Shown: positions 24,249 to 31,775 of the stretch, one piece after another
How positions within the stretch are numbered: the first letter of the stretch is position 1
How the letters are laid out: each line of letters begins with the position of its first letter
Origin: JAAYJM01 sp964498585
GTDB taxonomy: Bacteria; Bacteroidota; Ignavibacteria; Kapaibacteriales; UBA2268
Assembly: GCA_964498585.1 (NCBI GenBank)
Contig: CAZCHH010000036.1
Span: 1 to 36,396 of the forward strand
DNA: 36,396 nucleotides
Direction of reading: 5' to 3'
Translations under genes and position numbers: made by a program
Notes under the pieces: generated by a model
Database searches by the model: none
Told to the model about the DNA's origin: nothing
The model's input: the letters and a program-made list of their open reading frames with translations, nothing else

Positions 24249-25523
24249 CTACTTACCATTTGAATTATTATTAGCTGCGGGCTGCTCAATTCTATCAATG
24301 CCGTCTTCGGGGCATATTTTGTGAATTTTATAAGACGCAGAAAGTGTTGTAATAGGAACTGCGAGCAATCTTTCTTTAGCAATCAAACAGCCACAAACTC
24401 TGCATATACCATAAGTTTTTTCTTTAATTCTTTGAAGAGCATCGTCTAATTTCTTTATATACTCGTTAATTCTTTGGATTTGAGCATAAGTCTTTTCTTT
24501 TTCCAATGCTTCAGAACCTTGTTCAGCCATGTGCATAGAATAAATCATACTTTCTTCGGCAAAATCGTAGTTTGTCAGGTCGTCAAGTCGGTCTCGGAGC
24601 ATTCTAAGTTCTTCGATAGATTCTTTTCTAAAATCCTGAATGCGTTTTTCGAAAATGGCAAGGTCTTCGTCGGAGTAACGCACATTCGGTTTAGGGGGAA
24701 TTGGTGTAATTTCAATGAATGCCTGCTCAGCTGCTTTCTCTTCTTTTTGCTTTTTAACAAGAGTAGCTTGAATTAAAGAGCTTTCATCTCTAAGTGGAAT
24801 ATGAGTTTCTTTTGGAGCATCAACTTTTTTTCTGCCTTTTTTAATTTTTTCTTTAGGAACTTCTTTTTCCGGTTTTTCCTCTTTTTCTTTGCGGGGCCGG
24901 CCACGCTGACGTTTTGCATTCTCTAAGATTTTTTCTCTTTCTTCAGGAGTTAAAACTTTACGGGGCCTGCCGCGTTTCTTTTTTTCTTTATCATCAATTT
25001 CCTGTGATTCAGAATCAACTGAAATGTCGACTTCTTCTAAAACCACTGGTTCATTGCTAATAGAAGATGATTTTTTGTCATCTTTAATAGCTGTTGTCTT
25101 TTTTGCCTTTTTGGTCGTCTCTGCAGTTTTAACTTTATCTACCACTTCAGTTGCTGCTTTTGTTTTCTTGCTCGCTTTTGCTTCCGGCTTAATGGTTTCA
25201 GCTTTTTCAATGGCTTCAGTTGCTGCTTTTGTTTTCTTGCTCGCTTTTGCTTCCGGCTTAATGGTTTCAGCTTTTTCAATGGCTTCAGTTGCTGCTTTTG
25301 TTTTCTTGCTCGCTTTTGCTTCCGGCTTAATGGCTCCAGGTTTTTCAACAACTTCAGAAGTATTTTTTGCCTTCTTGTCTTTTTTTGCTACTTGCACAAT
25401 GGTTTCCACCTTTTTTACACTATCAGAAGCACTTTTTGTTTTCTTGCTTTTTTTTGCTACTGGTTTTGTGGTTTCAACTATTTCAGTTACCTCAGTAGTT
25501 TCTTTTGTTTTCTTTTTTGCCAT
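24249..25523 (-). CDS. DksA/TraR-family zinc-finger protein with a long Lys/Ala-rich AT-hook tail
   Basis: 424 residues against about 125-150 for the family. The C-terminal ~140 residues are DksA-like: coiled coil from about 286 to 370 and a zinc-finger region YGICRVCGCLIAKERL (C374, C377), with the second pair changed to H401-K-I-C404. The N-terminal ~270 residues are lysine-, alanine- and glutamate-rich, like histone H1 tails. A 23-residue unit (IKPEAKASKKTKAATE...) is repeated 2.7 times at 65-127, and two AT-hooks RGRPRK (184-189, 207-212) plus KKGRKK (228-233) follow. GGAG lies 7 nt before the ATG. The neighbours ileS and lspA are the usual ones for this gene in Bacteroidota, so only the tail is unusual. 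Predicted: an RNA-polymerase-binding regulator that also binds AT-rich DNA. Confidence 0.85.
   Translation of the reverse strand: MAKKKTKETTEVTEIVETTKPVAKKSKKTKSASDSVKKVETIVQVAKKDKKAKNTSEVVEKPGAIKPEAKASKKTKAATEAIEKAETIKPEAKASKKTKAATEAIEKAETIKPEAKASKKTKAATEVVDKVKTAETTKKAKKTTAIKDDKKSSSISNEPVVLEEVDISVDSESQEIDDKEKKKRGRPRKVLTPEEREKILENAKRQRGRPRKEKEEKPEKEVPKEKIKKGRKKVDAPKETHIPLRDESSLIQATLVKKQKEEKAAEQAFIEITPIPPKPNVRYSDEDLAIFEKRIQDFRKESIEELRMLRDRLDDLTNYDFAEESMIYSMHMAEQGSEALEKEKTYAQIQRINEYIKKLDDALQRIKEKTYGICRVCGCLIAKERLLAVPITTLSASYKIHKICPEDGIDRIEQPAANNNSNGK
25146..25331. repeat. 69-bp in-frame tandem repeat (2.7 copies) in the DksA-like gene
   Basis: Two almost identical full copies and a partial third, encoding the 23-residue Lys/Ala-rich unit. 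Because the DNA is nearly identical as well as the protein, the expansion is recent; copy number is likely to vary between strains. Confidence 0.9.
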
Positions 25524-25586
25524 TTCGATGCTCCATTTATTTTAATTCATTTTTTTCATATATAAAATAATAAAAGTGTAATATAA

Positions 25587-28500
25587 TTAAACTTTACTTA
25601 AAAGAACAAATATTTTTTCATCATTTATTTCAAATTCTGTCATTTTTTCATTTAAATCGGCATAATCCATTTGTTCGCCAAGTACTTCGTTCATTATAAA
25701 CTCTTTTTTTATTTCCAAAGCTGCTTTAATACTCTCGTTTGCATTGAATTTGATAGTTATTCTGTCAATAATTTCAAAATTACTTTGTTTCCTAAGATTT
25801 TGCACACGATTAACAAATTCACGGGCAATTCCTTCGTGAAGCAATTCTTCGCTTATGTGAGTATCTAAAGCCACTGTAATTACTCCATCAGTTTCTACGA
25901 GCCACCCTTCAATATCTTGGCTTACAATTTCAATGTCTTCAAGTGCTATTGAAACCTGCTCTTCCTGAACTGTTACTGAAATACTTCCCTGCTTTTCGAT
26001 TTCTCTGATTTGCTCGTTTTTAAGTTCTTTAATAGCATTAGCAACGTTTTGAGTTGATTTACCAAATTTCTTGCCGATAAGCTTGAAGTTTGGTTTGGCG
26101 CTACGGCGAACTATTTCAGTATCGCCTTCTACGAACTCTATTGATTTTATATTTATTTCTTCTTTAATTATATCTTCAAAATAAAGAATATCTCTTCTTT
26201 CCTGAATAGACTGGACTGGTATAAGAATTCTGCCAAGTGGCTGACGAACGCGGATTTTGGATTTTTCTCGTAAAAATCGCGTTAATGTAACAATCCTTTG
26301 AGCCAGTTCCATTTTACGCTCTAATTCTTCATCAATCAAATCTTTGTTCGATTTTGGCAAATCTAACAAATGAACTGAAACCGGGTCGCTTTCCAATTTT
26401 AATTTCAAATATAAATCTTCTGACAAAAACGGAGCAGCAGGCGAAATTATGCAGATTATATTCAAAAGAACTTCTTTTAAAGTCTGGTAAGCAGCAATTT
26501 TATCTTTATCGTTTTCACCTTTCCAAAATCTTCTTCTGTTTCTGCGTATATACCAGTTAGACAGTTCATTTATTGTAAACTCCTGAATTGAGCGAAGTGC
26601 TTTTGTCAAATCATACTCTTCCATATAGCGTGTATATGTGGCAAGCAAAGAATTTGCTTTTGAAATTATCCATCTGTCTATTTCCGGTCTTTGCGAAACC
26701 GGAATAATTTCTTCATTTCCAGAGAAACCATCAATATTTGCATACATTGCAAAAAAAGAATAAATATTTGTGAGAGAACGGAAGAAATCGGAAATCACTG
26801 TTCTTGAAATATCTTCCTCATTGAAAAGTGTGGCTTTCCAGGGTGGATTATTGACAATTAAATACCAGCGGACAGCATCTGCGCCATACTTTTCCATAAT
26901 ATAGAATGGGTCAACAGAATTGCCCTTGGATTTGGACATTTTTACACCGTTTTTATCAAGAATAAGTTCATTCACTATAATATTTTTAAATGCCGGCTTA
27001 TTGAAAAGAGCAACAGCAATATTATGTAAGGTATAGAACCAGCCGCGTGTTTGGTCAATTCCTTCAGCAATGAAATCGCCGGGAAACATTTTTTCAAATA
27101 AGTCCTTATTTTCAAATGGATAGTGCATTTGAGCAAAGAACATTGAGCCGGAATCGAACCACACGTCTATAACTTCAGTTACTCGGCGGTATTCTTTCCC
27201 ATTTTTTATAAATACGACATTATCGACAAAAGGTTTATGCAAATCTATTTCATAATTACCTTCGCGAAGCAAAGTCCTTGTTCCGTCTGGGTTTTCGTAG
27301 TAGCCATCAAGAAGTTCTTCGATTGAACCAACAGCAAACATATCACTGCCATCTTCGGCTACCCAAATTGGAAGTGGCGTTCCCCAGAATCTATCACGGG
27401 AAAGCGACCATTCTTTCACTTCCTCAAGCCAGTTCCCAAATCTACCAGTCCCAATTTCGGATGGTTGCCAGTTGATTTGCTTGTTTATTTCAATCATCTG
27501 TTCCTTGTAAACAGGGGATTTTATAAACCAGGAATCCCGGGCATAATACATAACGGGATTTCCGGTTCGCCAGCAATGTGGATAGCTGTGAAGATAATCG
27601 TTTGTAGCTCTATAAATCTTATCTGCTTTTTTTAGTGCAATAATAATATCTTTGTCTGAACCTTCTTCTTCTCTGTCGGGATAAGTGAAATGCTTGATTG
27701 CTCTGCCTGCGAACTCGCCCATATCATCGGTAAAATGTCCGTTTGGAGTAACGGGCTGTTCAAAAGGCAAATTATATTTTTTCGACATTTGGTAATCGTC
27801 TTCTCCAAAAGCGGGAGCTAAATGGACAATTCCGCTACCGTCTTCTGTTGAAACGAAATCGCCAGCGTGAACTGTAAGAGCATTCGGATACTTTTTTTCG
27901 TCTAACGGTTTAAAACTAAAAATCTGCTCGTATTTTGTTCCGATGAGTTCTTTTCCTTTAAATTTAGAAAGAATTTCGTATTCTCCATCAAGCACTTTAA
28001 GACGTGCTTCGGCAAGAATAAGGAACATTTCTAATTCTGCTTCTTTCGTCTTTACTTTATTTTTTACAAGGACATAGTCAATATCCTCGCCAACAGCAAG
28101 GGCAACGTTAGCGAGGAGAGTCCAGGGAGTTGTAGTCCAAACGACAAGATGAGTATTTTCGGGCAAATCTAAATTTGATTTTCTTACTTTTAATTTCAAA
28201 AAGCAGTTTGGGTCGCGAACATCTTTATAGCCCAAAGAAAGTTCGTGAGAACTTAATGGAGTTTCAATCGTTGGCGATTGGGGAACAACTTTAAAACCTT
28301 TATAAATCAATCCTTTGTCGAAATACTGCTTTAAAGCCCACCAAACTGATTCAATGTAATTATTTGTGCAGGTTATATAAGCAGAATCAAGGTCCACCCA
28401 ATATCCCATACGGGTAGTAAGATAGCGCCAGCCCTGGTCTTTTTCAATATTTTGATAAACAAATTTTTTACATTCTTTATTAAATTTGTCAATGCCGTAT

Positions 28501-28829
28501 TCTACGATTTCAGATTTATCTTTAAGTTGTAATTGTTTTTCCAAGGCAATTTCAACTGGCAAACCGTGTGTATCCCAGCCAGCTTGGCGGCGGACATAAT
28601 GTCCTGTTAGTGTTTTATATCTGCAAATAATGTCTTTCAGTGTTCTTGCCATCAAGTGATGGATTCCGGGCTGTCCGTTTACTGTTGGCGGTCCTTCGTA
28701 AAAAGCAAAATAGGGACTGTCCTTGCGGTTCTCTAATGTTTTTTCAAATACCTGATTTTCTTCCCAATATTTTAATATATTATGTTCTATTTCGGGATAT
28801 GATAATTTTTCTGCTAATTCATTAAACAT
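25587..28829 (-). CDS. ileS: Isoleucyl-tRNA synthetase, type 2 (GIHH motif)
   Basis: 1080 residues. Charges tRNA-Ile with isoleucine. Class I signature: TVNGQPGIHHLMAR places G55-I-H57-H58 where most IleRS have HIGH, so the first and third positions are swapped. KMSKS is intact (630-634). The CP1 editing domain is present (WTTTPWTLLANVALAVG; VHLAPAFGEDDY). The anticodon domain is followed by a long C-terminal part without zinc-binding Cys pairs, as in the eukaryote-like IleRS2. That class, and the GxHH form in particular, is linked to very high mupirocin resistance. It appears to be the only ileS in the window. It is first in the operon with the dksA-like, lspA and recF genes, with a 63-nt gap to the next. 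Confidence 0.95.
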   Translation of the reverse strand: MFNELAEKLSYPEIEHNILKYWEENQVFEKTLENRKDSPYFAFYEGPPTVNGQPGIHHLMARTLKDIICRYKTLTGHYVRRQAGWDTHGLPVEIALEKQLQLKDKSEIVEYGIDKFNKECKKFVYQNIEKDQGWRYLTTRMGYWVDLDSAYITCTNNYIESVWWALKQYFDKGLIYKGFKVVPQSPTIETPLSSHELSLGYKDVRDPNCFLKLKVRKSNLDLPENTHLVVWTTTPWTLLANVALAVGEDIDYVLVKNKVKTKEAELEMFLILAEARLKVLDGEYEILSKFKGKELIGTKYEQIFSFKPLDEKKYPNALTVHAGDFVSTEDGSGIVHLAPAFGEDDYQMSKKYNLPFEQPVTPNGHFTDDMGEFAGRAIKHFTYPDREEEGSDKDIIIALKKADKIYRATNDYLHSYPHCWRTGNPVMYYARDSWFIKSPVYKEQMIEINKQINWQPSEIGTGRFGNWLEEVKEWSLSRDRFWGTPLPIWVAEDGSDMFAVGSIEELLDGYYENPDGTRTLLREGNYEIDLHKPFVDNVVFIKNGKEYRRVTEVIDVWFDSGSMFFAQMHYPFENKDLFEKMFPGDFIAEGIDQTRGWFYTLHNIAVALFNKPAFKNIIVNELILDKNGVKMSKSKGNSVDPFYIMEKYGADAVRWYLIVNNPPWKATLFNEEDISRTVISDFFRSLTNIYSFFAMYANIDGFSGNEEIIPVSQRPEIDRWIISKANSLLATYTRYMEEYDLTKALRSIQEFTINELSNWYIRRNRRRFWKGENDKDKIAAYQTLKEVLLNIICIISPAAPFLSEDLYLKLKLESDPVSVHLLDLPKSNKDLIDEELERKMELAQRIVTLTRFLREKSKIRVRQPLGRILIPVQSIQERRDILYFEDIIKEEINIKSIEFVEGDTEIVRRSAKPNFKLIGKKFGKSTQNVANAIKELKNEQIREIEKQGSISVTVQEEQVSIALEDIEIVSQDIEGWLVETDGVITVALDTHISEELLHEGIAREFVNRVQNLRKQSNFEIIDRITIKFNANESIKAALEIKKEFIMNEVLGEQMDYADLNEKMTEFEINDEKIFVLLSKV

Positions 28830-28869
28830 TTTTATATCTATTTTTTTTCTAAAAACTTATGATAAACTA

Positions 28870-28900
28870 CAAACTTAATGAATTTTCAAGAATTTTCAAA
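28870..28900 (-). promoter_or_regulatory. Bacteroidota-type promoter of the ileS operon
   Basis: On the minus strand TTTG (28897-28900), 19 nt, then TAAGTTTG (28870-28877), an exact match to TTTG-N19-TAnnTTTG. Predicted start near 28863, giving a leader of about 35 nt. I see no T-box elements. Confidence 0.7.
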
Positions 28901-29066
28901 GATGTTTTTTATAATGATAAATGATTAGTGATTAATGGTTAGTGGCTATTTAAAATAATGAAGTGTTCTAAAAAATTGCATTAGGATGTATTTATATAGT
29001 AACTCAACTTACGCAATTCAATTTTAAGATTTTAAACAAGTTAAGTTGATGCACTATTTTCTTTTT

Positions 29067-29109
29067 AACACAAGTGCAATTCCGCTCTTGAGAGGAACAG
29101 GGGTGTGTT
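29067..29109. repeat. Imperfect hairpin element (GGAATTGCACTTGTG type)
   Basis: Arms AACACA (29067-29072) and TGTGTT (29104-29109) with an inner AATTCC / GGAA pair. The minus strand contains a 22-codon frame through it (includes TPVPLKSGIALVLKRK); I regard this as a decayed dispersed element, not a gene. Confidence 0.4.
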
Positions 29110-29285
29110 CTTGGTTGTTCATAACCAATCAATTCTATTTCCAAGTATGATAGTTGTAATTAGTATGGTTCTTATAATAATACTTTTTCTTAGTAAAATA
29201 AACTTTTAGTCATCAGATTACTAGCATCCGATGACTTCCTTTTGCAAAATAAATTATTTAAATTTTTTTTATTTTTTTTAGGTTT

Positions 29286-29293
29286 TATATTTG
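29286..29293 (+). promoter_or_regulatory. Possible -7 element before dsrE-cobO
   Basis: TATATTTG matches TAnnTTTG, 82 nt before the dsrE-like ATG. No TTTG at the right spacing upstream, so low confidence. The conserved boxes of a cobalamin riboswitch are not visible in the leader. Confidence 0.35.
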
Positions 29294-29374
29294 AAAAACG
29301 GGAAAAAGGAATTAAATTGTTTAAAATAAAAGCAAAAAATTGAAAATTTAAATATTTACGAAAAGGAGAATAAA

Positions 29375-29734
29375 ATGCAGAAAATACTTATTATATTTAA
29401 TCGTATTCCTTATGATGGCTCTGATGTAACATGGAATGCTCTTCGACTTGCAGAAACACTCAGTAAAAACGGCAATGAGGTTAGAATATTTCTAATGAAT
29501 GATTCAGTCGATTTAGCCCGGAACCAATGCAAACCACCACAGAGTTATGAATATGATTTATCACAGATGCTAAAAGAATTAATTTCAAAAAAAGTAGTAG
29601 TTAAAGTGTGTGGTACCTGTATGGCACGTTGTGGAATTTTTAAGAATGAGCCATATTTTGAAGGAACTGAAAAATCAACGATGGCTGCTTTAGCTGAGTG
29701 GGTAAGTGATAGCGACAAGGTTTTAACATTTTAA
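29375..29734 (+). CDS. DsrE/F-like sulfur-relay family protein
   Basis: 119 residues. N-terminal beta strand KILIIFNRIPYDGSDVTWNALRLAETL and VRIFLMNDSVDLA fit the DsrE/YchN fold; a Cys cluster VCGTCMARCG (C79, C82, C86) follows, at the position of the active cysteine in this family. DsrE proteins pass persulfide sulfur (tRNA thiolation, sulfur oxidation) or act as small trimeric or hexameric carriers. GGAG lies 7-10 nt before the ATG. It is 16 nt before cobO and co-transcribed, an association whose meaning is unclear. Confidence 0.88.
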   Translation: MQKILIIFNRIPYDGSDVTWNALRLAETLSKNGNEVRIFLMNDSVDLARNQCKPPQSYEYDLSQMLKELISKKVVVKVCGTCMARCGIFKNEPYFEGTEKSTMAALAEWVSDSDKVLTF

Positions 29735-29750
29735 ATATACAGGATTAAAT

Positions 29751-30263
29751 GTGAAAGGTTATATTCAAGTTTATACAGGGAATGGGAAAGGTAAGACAAC
29801 AGCTGCTATTGGACTTGCAATAAGAGCTGCTGCTGCTGGGAAAAAGGTTTTCATTGCCCAATTCATTAAAGGAATGCATTATAGTGAATTGGACATTCTA
29901 AATTCTATTCCAAATATTGAACTTAAGCAATACGGCAGAGGTTGTTTCATATATTCTGTTCCTCAAAAAGAAGATATCGAAGTTGCTTTAAATGGTCTTT
30001 ATGAATGTGAAAAAATTTTAAAAAATGGTGAATTTGACGTTGTTATTTTAGATGAAGCAAATATAGCTCTATATTACAAACTATTTAGTTTAGATGACTT
30101 TAAAAGAGTAATTTTAGAAAAAGCTGAACATACTGAACTAATCATTACCGGCAGATATGCTCCACAGGAATTAATTGATTTGGCCGATTTAGTTACAGAA
30201 ATGAAAGAAATCAAGCATTACTACTCAAAAGGGGTCGAAGCAAGATTTGGAATAGAAAAGTAG
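29751..30263 (+). CDS. cobO: Corrinoid adenosyltransferase (CobA/CobO/BtuR type)
   Basis: 170 residues, P-loop family: YTGNGKGKTTAAIGLAIRAA (8-27) includes the unusual P-loop GNGKGKTT that binds ATP in reverse orientation; VFIAQFIKGMHYSEL and VVILDEANIALYYKL (catalytic region, Walker B) follow; ITGRYAPQELIDLADLVTEM is diagnostic. It transfers the 5'-deoxyadenosyl group of ATP to cob(I)alamin. The start is GTG at 29751, with AGGA 6 nt upstream; the ATG overlapping it at 29749 is out of frame. About 20-30 residues shorter than E. coli BtuR, which has an N-terminal helix missing here. Confidence 0.93.
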   Translation: MKGYIQVYTGNGKGKTTAAIGLAIRAAAAGKKVFIAQFIKGMHYSELDILNSIPNIELKQYGRGCFIYSVPQKEDIEVALNGLYECEKILKNGEFDVVILDEANIALYYKLFSLDDFKRVILEKAEHTELIITGRYAPQELIDLADLVTEMKEIKHYYSKGVEARFGIEK

Positions 30264-30345
30264 AATAAATGGAGATGAATTTTATATACTAAATTTCTTA
30301 TATAAATAGCAAATTTAAAATGTGATTTCAAATCTGCTGATAACG

Positions 30346-30475
30346 GAAGACTTTTATTTAAATGGAGATGACAATTTTTAACTTTCGTAAAGTTTTGTTA
30401 GGCAGAAGTAGCGATGTAATTGGTAAGCTCAGTGAGAAATCTCACAAATCATTGCTAACACAGAGTATATATACT
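30346..30475. repeat. Interspersed repeat, copy 4 (degenerate)
   Basis: TTTATTTAAATGGAGATGAC, then TTTCGTAAAGTTTTGTTAGGC, AGTAGCGATGTAATTGG and ACAAATCATTGCTAACA, matching modules of the copies at 21889-22040 and 34500-34580. A decayed copy of the recF terminator hairpin follows at about 30485-30515. No gene in 30264-30537. Confidence 0.6.
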
Positions 30476-30537
30476 AATATTAAAGATTTCCAACATCTCG
30501 AAGATATCGAACATCCGGGATATACTTTTCTTCAATC

Positions 30538-31524
30538 CTACTCAAAAGGGACTAATTTCGAAGCTGCTGCCCGTAGTTTGTTGCTAAATTCCTCATAAGA
30601 ATCTTTTGTTAGCTTTTCAGATTCAATTTTTATTACTTCTAAGCGTTTTTTTGTAATTTTACACAAATAAAGTTCAATGTTTGCACCTTCGCCATTTCTA
30701 ATAAAAGTGCCGGTAATGTAATGAGTAACTTCCAGAGTGTTAAGAGCATCTAATTCGTAAGAAGTAGGCGGGCGGTAGTTTTCAATAATATGAAGATTAA
30801 AAAGGGCGTAAAGGGAATCTCGTGATTCAAGGTCATATATTGCATAACGCGGTGTATCTTTTATTACATCAAAAACTGTTTCAGCTGCGAAATACGAATT
30901 AACGGCATTATTATTGAATAAGTTCCACTCAGGCAAATCCTTGTTATTCTGAAATTCAATTCCACCAATAATAAGTGGCTCGGCTGGATAAGCAAGAAAT
31001 TTTCCTTCTAAACCAGAATATAAGTTCGGATTATTTTCCGAACTTGCGAATGCCCTTTGTATTGCCTGCAAAAGCGGAGCATCAAAAACAAAATGATTTG
31101 AAGTGTCTTTGTAATTTAATTGAGCATATCCGATTCCACTTGATTTTTTCTTTTCATCTTTTGTTAATGCAGTTATGAGTTCAACTCTCAACATATTTGA
31201 AAGACGGTTGATACTAAGAAATAAAATTTTATCAATTTTTAACTTTTTTGCAATTTGAATTGCAGTCGCTTCAGTTGATACTTTATTTAATTTTAAAAGA
31301 GAATCAATTTCCGGAGTTGATATGAAGCGGTATTGATTAGATAGCTCCATTGCTAAACTTAATGCTGCTTCAATTTTGTAATTCGATAAATTTTCAATAT
31401 TTTCAGCAACAGAAACATCAGCAAGAAATATTGTTTTATAATTTGTTTTTGCAGAATCCTGTGAATACGAAATGCTATAAAAAACCAATATTAAAATTAA
31501 TACTTTAAAAATGAACCTGAACAT
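30538..31524 (-). CDS. Secreted protein with CsgG/LpoB-like repeat, function unknown
   Basis: 328 residues. A signal peptide ends near ISYSQ-DSAK (cleavage about 21). The body seems to hold two related alpha/beta parts: at about 33-120 (IFLADVSV ... YRFISTPEIDSLLKLNKVS ... AIQIAKKLKIDKILFLSINRLSNMLRVELITAL) and about 185-325 (RYAIYDLESRDSLYALFNLH ... LNTLEVTHYITGTFIRNGEGANIELYLCKI). The pattern 'sensitive to name, then kinase-like KLKIDKILF/ SINR' resembles the CsgG / LpoB anticodon-binding-like fold of periplasmic lipoproteins. No lipobox. It is alone; I do not recognise a family with confidence. Confidence 0.75.
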   Translation of the reverse strand: MFRFIFKVLILILVFYSISYSQDSAKTNYKTIFLADVSVAENIENLSNYKIEAALSLAMELSNQYRFISTPEIDSLLKLNKVSTEATAIQIAKKLKIDKILFLSINRLSNMLRVELITALTKDEKKKSSGIGYAQLNYKDTSNHFVFDAPLLQAIQRAFASSENNPNLYSGLEGKFLAYPAEPLIIGGIEFQNNKDLPEWNLFNNNAVNSYFAAETVFDVIKDTPRYAIYDLESRDSLYALFNLHIIENYRPPTSYELDALNTLEVTHYITGTFIRNGEGANIELYLCKITKKRLEVIKIESEKLTKDSYEEFSNKLRAAASKLVPFE

Positions 31525-31589
31525 TCTATATCCTAAAAATTAAAAATCAAATAAAATCTAGTGTAGTAATTCGTTAAAAGACTTATTAT

Positions 31590-31741
31590 ATTGTGTCATT
31601 TCGAACCCCCTTACAAAGCAAATGCTTTATTATAATGGAGATGACATCACTAAACATTGTCATTCTGAACGAAGTGAAGAATCCAGAAAAATTTCTTTTA
31701 ACTACTATTCTCTGGATTCTTCACTTCGTTCAGAATGACAA
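31590..31741. repeat. Interspersed repeat, copy 5, with a perfect 31-bp inverted repeat
   Basis: Left module GTCATTTCGAACCCC ... TAATGGAGATGACATC, then a perfect 31-bp inverted pair at 31657-31687 and 31711-31741 (ends TTGTCATTCTGAACGAAG and its complement) around 23 nt. It is the most intact copy of the family and could form a very stable hairpin in either transcript. Confidence 0.9.
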
Positions 31742-31775
31742 GAAATTATTAACAACTTTTCAAAGAATTGTAACA

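Larger units (their letters stand above)
28901..29374. other. Intergenic region between ileS and dsrE with decayed repeats
   Basis: No supported gene. It contains ATTAATGGTTAG-type short repeats (28916-28945), an imperfect hairpin AACACA...TGTGTT (29067-29109), and a 7-bp hairpin AGTCATC / GATGACT (29208-29236) whose right arm recurs at 7517-7530. Confidence 0.5.

Noticed and set aside
25024..25545. A 173-codon plus-strand frame antisense to the DksA-like gene
   Set aside because: It mirrors the Lys/Ala-rich repeats of the minus-strand gene; the hydrophobic product is a composition shadow.
28830..28900. T-box leader of ileS
   Set aside because: No T-box consensus or specifier hairpin; the promoter leaves a leader of only about 35 nt.
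29046..29128. A 22-codon minus-strand frame (TPVPLKSGIALVLKRK)
   Set aside because: It coincides with an imperfect hairpin of a dispersed element and has no ribosome site or homologue I can name.
29240..29374. Cobalamin riboswitch before dsrE-cobO
   Set aside because: The conserved B12 boxes and paired stems are not visible; the leader is a simple AT-rich stretch with GGGAAAAAGGAA.
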